From Ditylenchus dipsaci (taxonomy: Eukaryota > Nematoda > Chromadorea > Rhabditida > Anguinidae): 64,000 nt of DNA. Positions 34,401 through 46,400 of this stretch are shown piece by piece. Made by a program: the position numbers and the translations under genes. Numbering within the stretch: position 1 is the stretch's first letter; each line of letters starts with the position of its first letter. Under the pieces are notes generated by a model. The model did not search any database. It saw only the letters and a program-made list of their open reading frames with translations, and had not been told where the DNA came from. The stretch covers positions 118,700 through 182,699 of the forward strand of contig SADC01000158.1 in assembly GCA_004194705.1 (NCBI GenBank). The letters are read 5' to 3'.

Positions 34401-37400
34401 CTAACTTCAAAAATAAAAGCATGCAAAAAAGTGACCTAAAATCGAGTTTTTAGACCCGACCATACCCCGGAATTCCTAAGTATGAATCTTGTCACAAAGA
34501 AAATTTTTTTTGGTGAGTATTCTTTAAGGCAAGTCTATGCTCGTTTTGAAGCTTATGAGTTCTTGTTGTGCTTTGTCGAAGACATTTCGAAATTGGAATC
34601 GAAAAATTGGTCAAATGGCAGTTGGAAATTTAAAAAAATTTAAATAGTGGCAAAAATGCGCGAATTCAAATAAATTTAAACGACATTATTGCAATAAATT
34701 CAAATTTATTTAACGTTTTTGACTAAAAAACTTTTTTTTTCACTGCACTAACCCTAAATTTTTTGTACGCATTCGATAGCTCGCATACGATTTACTATTC
34801 GAGGATACAAACTTTCAAATTAAAGTGGTCAAAAATGGCCTAAAAATATTTTTTCAACCGCGACCATCCACCTGAAAAACCTGAGTATGATTCTTGTCAC
34901 AAAGGAAAACTTTTTTAATGAACGTTGTCTAAGGCAAATTTATTTTCATTTTGAAGCTTATGAGTTCTAGTTGTGCCTTTCCTTAAAACATTCCCAAAGT
35001 GCAATCAAAAAATTGGTCAAATGGCCCTTAGAAGCAAATTTTTTTTTGACCATTTTCGGAATTTCGAGTTTTTGACTAAAAAAAATTTTTTCACCATACC
35101 AACCCCAAATTTTATTAGCGCAATCGCGAGCCTCTGCCCGATTTCCTCTCAGAAAACAGTAACTTCAAAAATTAAAGTGGTCAAAAAGTGACCTAAAAAT
35201 TGAGCGTTTCATCACACTATACCAAGCAGCGCTATAGTCATATTAGATTCGAAAACTAAGTTAGCGCAGACAGAGACGAGCAATCAAAAGTGTTGATTAT
35301 ATTAATATATTAAAAATAGATTGCATGAAAAACTGAATTGGAAAAAGGGGTTGATCGCAACCCTTTGGATCGCAGGGGGTACATGACAATATTTCGCCGA
35401 CATTATTTCCCCGACATTATTTCGCCAACAATTATTTCGGGTGACATTATTTCGCGGACCATTATTTCGCCGCGACAAAATCTTGCCGCCATTATTTATT
35501 TTAACTAAATTCATTGATTACATGCCAGACATTTCTCAAGTGAATGCAAAAAAAGTTTTATTGACTCAAGTCACATAACAACAAATCAGAGAGGCAAATA
35601 ACAACAACGAATTAAACATTCGCATTATTCTCCATCCAGATCCGAAATTTTTTCATCAGAGAATTCTGGCTCGCCGGCTTTAATGTACCGTATTTATTCT
35701 AATAGAACACCATGGTGCTCTATTTTTCAACCTCCGAAAATTTTTTTGACTTCGTGTTGAAAATACAATAAAACATGGTTTACCCCCTAGTCTTGGCTTT
35801 AACGGGTGGTGCTCTATTTGAGACTGCTGCTCTATTAGAATAAATACGGTAAGTACCTTGATCCATTCTGAAGTTGGAAGCGATCGCACCGAGATATTCG
35901 AAAGGAACGATGTTCTCCCAATGTTCACTGCTTGCGTCACCAGTCGTTTTATTTGTTCGTTAGCAGGGAGGTACTTCCTTCTCTTCTTTGGAGGATGTCG
36001 ACCAAGGGCCACTTCGTTGTAGACACCGATAATTCCTCTTTGGACCAGCTAAAAACATTTCATAAACTTTACCTTTTTTTATTTCCAAAAATCAATGTGT
36101 CAAGATTTCTGATTGGAATACATGCCAACGCCACGATTTTTCGGCACTAAAATCGTCCAAATTAGAAAATATAGCTGAAGTAAAGGTACCTCATGAGAAA
36201 ACTGCGCATGTGAGTCATAGCGATCGAATAATTACTCTTCTTGCAGATGTTTGTGAAGATTCGCGCCGTAAAATCAGCCAGAAAAAAAGGCGCGAATTAG
36301 AAAAAATGCGCGAATTAAAAATAAACGACACTTTGAATATCGGCGAATTTTTGTCGCGGCGAAATAATGTCGGCGAAACAATTGTCGGCGAAATATTGTC
36401 CGGTACCGGATCGCGGATGATCGCCTAGAATAATAGGACACGAAACCAACGACTGGTAAGGTGAAGAACTTTGTAGACATCACTTTCGTCGAAGACGCCA
36501 CAGAGTGCTTTACAACTGGTTTTTAAACCACGAACACAGTTTACTTTACAACTAGCATCCAGTCACAGTACACAAACAAAGTCACAAAACTAGCCATGAG
36601 AAAAGGAAGCCAAAATATCAATAACACTTTATTTCAACTCAATTTGATAAAAAACGAACATGAAGGACGGTAAAACCTATACAAAAATTTGAAAACGGTG
36701 ATAAGTGACGAAACAAAAAGTATAAAAGCCTCAGGTTTTCTCTTGGAACGAGTCATTGTAAATCGCCACAGCTTTCGTCCCTTCGGCAACAGCATGCTTG
36801 GCCAATTCACCTTTCAAAAGAAGCCGAGTAGACGAATCGATTTCACGAACAGATATCGTTGAAACCTTCTGCTTCTTGTGAGACTGATAGCGCCTGAAAA
36901 CAAGGCGATTTCCAAAATAACAATTTCAGTACAAAGCCACCTACTTCGCGAGAAAACTAGCATCCTGACACAGACGTTCGAAAATATCTTCACAAAAGGA
37001 ATCCATGACGTCAATGGCTTTTCGCGTGATTCCTATTTCCGGATGAATCTAAAAATTCATCTGATCAATAGAAGCGCAAAAAAGAGACCAACTTGCTCGA
37101 GCAGACGGCGGAGAGAAGTTCTGAAGATCTCTTAGGAGGCTTCAGATACTTCGGCTTTGGCTTGTACTTCTTCTTCCTAATTGTTCCATCACGCATCTCA
37201 TAGCAGCTTCCGTAGTAATCGAGGAAACACTCTTGCGAGCAGTATTTTGATTTTCCATTTTCTGTCTTTCAAAACGAGAGAGATAGAGTACTGAAAGCAA
37301 TTTTTACAGTGTGATTTAATCAGGGTTACGATCTCAAAATTTTAAAAGTAAGGACATTTTCGAAAAAAAAATTGGAGAAACTTTATATTGTCGCCGAAAA

Positions 37401-40400
37401 TCTCCTTTCTGTCGCCGAAAACTTTTTTCTGTCGCCGATCATTTTTAAATCCTATTTTATAAATTATACGGTTTATACGGTGCGCAGACGTTTGGGTAAA
37501 AAATTCGGTAAAAATCAACTGGCCACATTTTTAACGGGCAAAACTTTTTTCTGTCACAGATTCTCTTTTTACTGTCACAGATTCTCTTTTTCTGTGTCAC
37601 AGATTTGATTTGTCACACCGAAAATACGGATACGGATGCAGTGCGGATGCGGACGAAAACGGATCATTGTGTAGGGGGTATAAAAGATGTGGAAAAATAA
37701 AAATTTGTGTAAAAAAAGTTTTCCGTGGAGACAAGAATGGTACTCAGGCCAAAAAATCGGCCTTTTCGACACCGATTTTGGTTTACGCACATGATATTTT
37801 AGTCAAAATTGGCCCGTGAATTGAGTTTGAATAATCGTGGTTGGTCCCGCACGGAATGCAAAAAATATTGTTATTCTGAACTGTGAATAATGCTACAGTC
37901 AGTCTCGATATAAGATACACCCTCGGGACCGGACCAGGTGTATCGGCTACCAGACAAATTCCAATACTTTTGGAAAATGTCGCGCGACATTTCCAATATT
38001 TTTTTGGTGAATTCGGACGAAACATCCGAATCGACCGATAAAATATTGGAAATGTCGCGCGACATTGTCCAAAAATATTGGAATTTGTCTGGTAGCCGGT
38101 GTATCTTGTATCGAGGTGTATGATACATCGAGACTAATTTAAAGAGGTTTATATAACTTGGGCGGAACAGGTGTATCTTATATCGAGGTGTATCTTGTAT
38201 CGGTTGTATCTTATATCGAGACTTGACTGTATTGTATGTAAAATCGTGCGGGGAGTCGTGTTTGTTAAGCCGAAGTCTCAAAACCTGGGGTGGGTACCAC
38301 CTGACCAGCTGGAGACTAGTGTTGGGGACCAGGGGTGCGGGCGGGTTTGCGGGGCGGTTTTCAGGAATTTGCGGGTTACCCGCGGGTTTGCGGGTTACCT
38401 GCGAGTTTGCGGGTTTTTCATACTAATTTATTGAAAAAAATTGAGCGGGTCATTTTTGGCTGTACCCCGAAATTTAAGCAGCGATTTGCTAAGTGGTCGA
38501 TTTGCTAAGCGGTCGTTTTGCTAAGAAAAAAATTTAAGCGCCAATTTGCTAAGAATTCAAAATTTAAGCGCCAATTTGCTAAATGGTCGTTTTGCTAAGA
38601 ATTTTTTTGCTAAGTAGTTGTTTTGATAAAGATCTTGTTTGTTAAGCTACATCTTCTTCAGTTCGGCTTAATTTCGGGGTACAGACCTTAAAACCCAAAC
38701 GGTTCAATCCAAAATAATGTTCTAAAAATGGTTTAATTTAATCGGGGTCTCCTACTCTGGACTGATTGCACCCAGAGGGATTCGAACCAGTTACTTTGGT
38801 GATGAGTATATGGACCTCTTCGCCAAGTGAACACTCAAAATTACGATAAAAAAAAAGATATGCACCCAGGTGGATGCGAACCAGCATCCTCGGCAGTGGC
38901 TATCCAAGTGGTCGTCCACTTGGATCAAAAATTTTTTTTTACGTTTTCGGTTTCCAAAACAATTTTTCTGCACTAATTCGAGCATGCTGAAGATGGTTTG
39001 ACAGTGGTAAAATCACGTTTTATCGAGAAATTTAGAGTTATTGCTAACGATTGATTTATCAAAATCAAGAATTCACGATAACTCAAAAATTTCTTGATAA
39101 AACGTGATTTTACCACTGTCAAACCATTTTCAGGATGCTCGAATTAGTGCAGAAAAAATGATTTGGAAACCGAAAACGTAAAAAAAAATTTTGATCCAAG
39201 TGGACGACCACTTGGATAGCCACCGCCGAGGATGCTGGTTCGAATCCACCTGGGTGCACACTTTATTTTTTTACCGTAATTTCAGATATAAAAGACTAAC
39301 GTTTGACCTTTCAGGTCATTTGGGTGAATATACCCCTATTCTTGAGTTGCCTGGATAACAACCTGTCCAGGTGGTACTCAACCCTAGATTTGGGATCGGG
39401 TAGGTAAAATCGCACTTCTGGTCTTAATAAGCCCAATTTCTCACAAATTTTTTAGTTTAGAAAAATGGATTTTTTTTATTTAAATTACCTTTTTTATTTT
39501 TAGGCCATCCATGTGGGCATCCACCTGGTCAGGTGATACCTACACCAGGTATTGAAGTTGGAGTGTGTAAAATCGCAACTTTGGGCTTGACAAACCCAAT
39601 TCCCCACACAATTTTAAGTTAGAAAAAATGGCTTATTTTTTATTTTACAGAAATTTTAATTTTTTAGGTTTGGGTTTGGTTTGGGTATTTAGGGTGGTAC
39701 TTTGGGTGGTTTAGGATGGTTTGTGGTAGTTTGGACACCATCTGAAGATATCAATTTACCTAGATCCCACGTTGAAATCAGTAAGAAACAAAAAAAAATC
39801 GGCGTAAAATGTCCGTCGGAAAAACCTCTAATCTACCAGAATATTGAGAAAAAGGAAAAGTACAAAAAGGCAGAAAAGTTCTTAACAAATCGGGATTTAA
39901 GAAAGAATGCCTTAGCAAAAAAATTCTTAGCAAATGGGCGCCTTAACAAAAAAATTCTTAGCAAATGGGCGCTTTAACAAAAAAATTCTTAGCAATTTGT
40001 CGCTTAGCAAAAAAATTCTTGGCAAAACGACCGCTTAGCAAATCGACCACTTAGCAAAATGCCGCTTAAATTTCGGGGTACAGCCTCATTTTTCATTTAT
40101 TTGAAATTAGTGTTTAAACTTTTTCTAAGTAATTTTTATATGCTTAAACGATAAAAAAAGCTATTTTCTCACATTTTTCCACACAAAAAATGAATCTTTC
40201 GAAAAAAAATTTTTGACCAAATTCGACTTTTTGCCTTGGGGGACCAAAGTAAACCACCTTATATAGGGTATTCCACCCCGTTTTGGTCACTGGAGCTTGG
40301 CAAAAAGATTCTCTTTATGCATTCTATGACCAAGAGTCTTGCTCGGAATCATGTCTAAGGTATGTGGGTGTGCGCATCTCAACCCCAAGCTACCCCGAAG

Positions 40401-43400
40401 GGGCGCCGGGGCTTGGTAGCTTGGGTTGAGATGCGCACACCCACATACCTTAGACACAAATCACTCGAAAGTGACTCTGGATGCATAAAAAATGTATGCA
40501 TGCCAGAGTTTCTTCATGCGGTAGGCCCCAGTCAACAAACTATGTTCAAATTCCATCTTTTTGGGTGTCTGGGTACCTCTTTAGGATGGTTTAGCTTGGT
40601 CCCCCAAGGCAAAAAGTTGAATTTTAGTCAAAAATTTTTTTTCAAAAAATCTATTTTTTGTGTGGAAAAATGTGAGAAAAATAGTTTTTTCATCGTTTTA
40701 AGCATACGAAATTACTTAGGAGACGTTTAAACACTATTTTCAGTAACTAAAAAATGCGCCCCCAAGTGCATAAGTGCCCGTAACCCTGGATCGAAACCTG
40801 AACTAAACAATCAAGCAACATTTGTTCTTGTCATCGATTTTAGACTGTGATAACTAGGTCTATACAAAATGCATATAACAGTTGTTGTAAATAAATTTTG
40901 ACCAACACCTTTAGTGATACAACATTGAATGAATTTGCAAATCTAGTGGACTATGTTGAACGATCAGCGTTGGATTACCATAAAGTTGAGCTAGCTGTGT
41001 TGCTATATCCAGTCTTTGCACATTTGTACATACAGGCCATTCGTACTGGACAGCAAAGCTTTGGTAATTTTATTCATTTAATTACAGTATGCCGCATGAA
41101 GAAAATTTCAGCGAGAACATTGTTTGACCGATTCTCACGCAGCATACCACATTTTTACGAGGACAAATATTGAGTTTATCGAACATCGTAACTCCATTGC
41201 AAATTCAAAACGATGAACTTGTAAATGCTCTTCTCACTAACACCTTTTTGCTGAAAATCTCTAGACCAGTGCTGAAACAATTAGAGAGTTTTATGGGCAA
41301 AAATAGTCACATACAAGAAGTCATTGCTTCCCATGTCACCCTCGAAGGTAGCTTATTAGGTTGTGGCTAATTTTTATTTATTTATTTAGCTGTTGATCAG
41401 CCGATTCGGGTGCAAAGTGCCATTGCCAGTGAACTTGGAGGGGTTTTAGGACAGCGATCAAAACAGGCAAGTAAATCTCTGGCTATGGTCACACTCCTTG
41501 GTCTTGGTCGACTTTTTTTAACTTCTTTTGTGACCAGGGATGATTTCTTCTACAGTCAACCCCGATATAACGAAACCTTTATTTTGATTTGGTTGGATTT
41601 TCCTTAGTTAAGGCGAAGTATACCCCCGATATAACGAACCCCCGATATAACGAAACCCCGATATAACGAAACTTTTTTCAGAATTTCACCAATAAGCTTA
41701 CCTTCGATAGAACAAAACCCACGGTATAACTAAACCTTTTTCGTAATTTTACCAATAAATTTGCCTCCGATGAATCTTTAATGAATTAATGAAAACAATC
41801 AAGAACTGCTTTGGCCACGCAAGTTCATCCATAGGTAAACGGCGATAAAGTATATTTTTTGGGGATAAAACTGTTTTTGGGGGGTCTTCTAAATTATTAA
41901 AAGTCTCGACTTTCGGCAAAAACAGATGGGAAATAATTTGTCCGTATTTCAGTCCTTAAAACGGTCCGTGTTTGCGGCCCGTTTTACGGTCCGGCCCCTA
42001 TATTATAATCACTATCGGATAGAATTTTTATCCGATACCATCCGGATAATTATCGATAGCTCGGACAATTATCGGGATAGTATCGAAAACTCGATTTCCC
42101 ACTGGGAATCGAACCCTCGACTTTTGACCATATTGTCTAACTCATAGACCACTAACCACTAGGCCACTCGGTCCATTATCAATGATAGAGTTATTTGTGT
42201 ATTAAATGGTTCATCTCGTCTTTTTTCATAGGAGACACCGCTTAATTGAGCAAAAAGAACAAACTCAATCGAATAATAGTTTTATTCATAATAACGATAC
42301 CATTTCCACAAGGCGCGTGTTATTGGATAGGCAAGATATCGCCATAAAATAGAGTCATATTGTGCCAAGGTTCAGACACCCTCTTCTTCCTCATCCCTAA
42401 GCTCTCACTACTGTCAAACCTCGATATCATGACACCTCGATATAACGACACCTTCAATATAACAACTCCTAAAATGTACCAATTTGGTCGGCTTTGACTA
42501 AAATTTAGTCAAATGAACCCTCGATATAACGACTCCTTTAGGCCAGTCCATTGAGGTGTCGTTATATCGAGGTTTGACTGTATCACTTATTTCAACCACT
42601 TCTTACACTCCGAAGAAGAACAAAAGAGCAGTTTGTTCAAATCGACCATCGAAAACATTTTATGAACCCATTCTCTCCTTGCATAGGATTTCAACCCAAT
42701 ATACAGGCACGTATTCATTCAGATGAGGTATTGTCAAGTATTAACGTTTTTATTCTAAATCCCGGAAAATCAATAATTCAAAAGTGACTTCAACTTTTGC
42801 AAATTCGACAATTTTATAAACAGATGGGGTATTTTCCTAATGTAGTCGTTTTCAAAAATTTAACGATGGCTTGGCTATTTCCACAGATTATATCTTAGAA
42901 ATTGCCATTCAACCACAGACCCACAATTTACTAATCTTTTTGCGAAATACGTGGTAATTCAAACCAACTTTAACAACTTTACGTACCACTCTGTTCGTCG
43001 GAGGGGTGGGGCAGTTGTGGGGTGGAAGCTAAAACAGATTGACGAAAAAATAACATCGTTTGAAATTTTTTTATCACCTCAATGACAACAACGAACGATC
43101 GCAATCAAAGAACATTTTCAATAGTCTTCCATAAATGCCCTGAATTCTTCCGTGCTCATTTTGTCATATTCTTGTTTTCTTTAACGCCAGCTTCCTGCGG
43201 ATTTCCATTGGCTGTTGATTCGTCCTACAAGTAAAAACATTTATAACCCAAGAACCTCATTATTGCTAACTAACCTTGTCCACAAGTTTGGCCTTTGACA
43301 CTTCCCATTTGGATGAGTTATGACCCAATCCCGTCAAGCAACTGTAAACAGTAAATTAGGTGAAACATCATGTGTTAACTGTACTCTCTACATGTCTGCA

Positions 43401-46400
43401 ATGCGGTTGGCTTGCAAGAAATAGATGCAAGTATGCAAGAATAGATACGTGATCCATTAAACATGACGATATTAGATAAACAAACAACATGGAAGCAAAC
43501 AACCACAAATTAGTAAAGAAAAATAATTATTGAAACAAATTCAATTCAAAGAAAGAATTATCCGGATAATTATCCGGTATCGGATAATTATCCGATACTA
43601 TCCGGATAATTATCCTATCGGATAGTATCGATAGTGATTATAAATATGGGGGCGGGTTGCGGACACGGCCCATTAGTGCAGCCCATAAGCTAAGTAAATA
43701 AAGTAAATAAAGTCCATCTGACTGGAATTCTGATCCGCTCAATCTATTTTTCTCGCAAAATATAACCGCTTCTTAGTAAACCCTCCAAAAAACAGTTTTG
43801 TCCCCAAAAAACATACTTTATGTGTTAGAACAATAAAAGGGAAAGCAGAATTACAACTAAAAAAATTTGAACCAAAAAAGCCAATTTGCTCCAAAAAAAG
43901 TTTTTTGCCCCAAACAAACTCTTTTTGGCCCCAAAAAGTCCTTTTTGACCCGAAAAAAGTCTTTTTGCGCCAGAAAAAAAGCTTTGTCCGATTCGAACCT
44001 GTAACCTCAACAAATTGCGAAAAATAATCAACAGGGGGACAAAGGCAAAATTAGCGGTTCGCCCATTTGGACAAATGTCCAAAAATGGGCGAAACGTCCT
44101 TTGCCGGAAATCAATTGTTTTTTCGCCTGACCGTTAAAATTGTTTGTTATAATCACTTGCTACTTTTAGCTGTATAAACCGTCGATTATCAATCAAATTG
44201 TATAAAAATTGCAATTATAATTTTTCGAGCCTTCGATTTAACGACGCCCTCGATTTGACGACACCATAGGTTAGTCCCCAGGGTGTCGTTAAATCGAGGA
44301 TTAACTGTATCCACAATTGTCTGAAAAGCAATGGCACCACTTCGTAAGTTGCATCGCATCCCCGCTCCTGAATTGCCCCAGCAGATCCGAACAACGGTTA
44401 GTGCTGATGAATTTCTTTTCTCTCCGTTCCATCTATCGTATTTAAAGCAGTTCTCATTATTGACTAGAGCGAAGGAAGCAGGAATCTAGAGCAGACTACA
44501 TATTAGAAGAAAGTTCGAGATCTAAGAATAAAGAGCTTACCAGCAATTCACGCAAGGTTTGGGACTCCATAAATGGCTAAAATATGCGAAAAAACTAATT
44601 TTGTGAGTCAGTTGAGGTATTTTTTATGACTCTCAATAAAAATGAAAATCACGAGCAAAATGCGAGTCAATATATGCAAGTCAATTGACTCGCGAGTTAA
44701 TAATTGAAAAAAACTCACTGCGAGTTGTATGACTCTCGATTTTTCTCAGTTTGACTCGTGAGTAGCTCGTGAACATTTGGAATCCTGCCAATTCTCGGTA
44801 GTCAGAGTCAAGTGGACAACACTGCTTCTGTTTCCACACTTGCTAGTACGGTTCTGATAACGGCCTTTGGCTTGTCTTTGTAACTATGGCTTCTTGCTGA
44901 ACTTTGTACTGGTACTTTTTTAATTAAGATTGATTCCTGTCAGAGAGATGGTTGTGTTCTGACGTTAATTTAGCTGTTCATCCACGGTTACTGCGCGACC
45001 TGTCGAAAACTGAGCTCAGAAACATAAAAAATTAAAAAAATCACTTGGTCACTTGATTTAGTTGGTGCATGAATTATTCAGTAAACTGAAGTTGGATCAT
45101 GGAAAAACGTTTTAAATTTTTAAAGTTCTTTACAAGTCGAAAATATTACTACCCGGGTACCACACACTACTGTGGTCGGTACTTGGATCAATAAAAAAAA
45201 TTGCGTTTTTAATATTCCAAAACCTGGACTAATTCCGGCATGCTAAAAATGGTTCGATTATAGTAAAATGAGGTTATATGGTATTTTTTGAGTATTGGGA
45301 AATAATTGATTTACCATGACTCGATCTTACCAATACCTCACAAAACGGCATTTTACCACTATCAAACCCTTTTCAGCATGCCCGAGTTAGTCCAAAAAAC
45401 ATATTTTGTGGGTACACGACAAAATTTTCCCTACGACAAAATTCTCCGCGACAAAATTCTCCCGCGACATTATTCGCCTGCAATGTAATTCTACCGCTAT
45501 ATCATTTGACCATTTAGGTGTAAGTTTTTGAAATTTGGTAGCTCCACCGGTAAGACATACGACAGTTGGCACGGGGAACAGTTGGTACCGGACAGTTAAC
45601 TACTGTGAAACCATCTTTAGAATGCTCGAATTAGTACAGAAATCAAATTTCGGAACCGAAAAACGTGAACATTTTGATATAAGTGGACGAGCACTTGGTT
45701 TTGATGGTCTAGTATACAATTCGGGTACTGCCGACTGAGTACTATTTAGATACCACTGCGTAGGAACTACAATCTACCACCAACCAAGTACCACTAGCTA
45801 AGCATTTCCACCTGAATACCGATACCTAGTCACTGTCTTGATACAACCACTTGTACTTATTTTTATTTTTTTATGTCCCCGAGAATTCAAAAATCAACAA
45901 TTGCCGTTGTAACAGGAAAGCATGTTTTTTTTAAGATAATTGATTTGTTGTTAATTTATGCAAACTTTCAATTTTCCAGATGCTTGAGGTGAATATCCAC
46001 TTGACCAGGTGGTACCTACCCAAAGTATTTTGGTTTCCGTGGGTAAAAATCGAAATTTTGGTCTCAAAAAACCGGATGCACACACAATTTTGCATATGAT
46101 AAGACAATTTGCATATAAACATGATAACTGTTTTTTTTCAGGTCATCCTTCAGGTCTAGGTATTATGGTTTTGGTGCCGGCAATCGCAGTTTTGGTCTTA
46201 ACAAACATAATTTCTCGGATTTTACATTCAATAGCATTATTTGTCTATAACGACAACGATATTTTTTGATTTCTTGCTGCAGTTCAAGGGTTAAATTCAC
46301 TTTCTGTGTAAAAAAACAACAAGATTGATGCACGGCTAAATTTCTCTGAGGTTAGGAAGTTTAAGTCAACTTGAACCACTGCTTGAAATATCGTCGAAAT

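Larger units (their letters stand above)
35376..36407 (-). mobile_element. MULE-4: small MULE with CGACATTATTTCGCC arms
   Basis: The ends GGGGTACATGACAATATTTC and GAAATATTGTCCGGTACC pair. The arms (35385-35480 and 36350-36400) are arrays of GACATTATTTCGCC. The 9-bp duplication is GGATCGCAG (35367-35375) / GGATCGCGG (36408-36416), with one mismatch. 1,032 bp. Confidence 0.75.
41844..43826. mobile_element. Foldback with ATCCGGATAATTATCCG arms
   Basis: The outer pairing is ATAAAGTATATTTTTTGGGG with the complement near 43805-43826. The inner arms at 41990-42090 and 43555-43655 are ATCCGATACTATCCGGATAA arrays. Between them lie a tRNA-like sequence, a pogo-like MITE and a spliced minus-strand ORF, so the element may have picked up other DNA. 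Confidence 0.6.

Noticed and set aside
41470..41476. A GC donor at the end of the TAF5 NTD2 exon (AACAG followed by GCAAGT)
   Set aside because: The GT four bases further on gives the phase that matches the next exon; the GC choice would not.
42095..42177. A functional tRNA gene
   Set aside because: A and B boxes are present but the acceptor and anticodon stems do not pair; more likely a SINE head.
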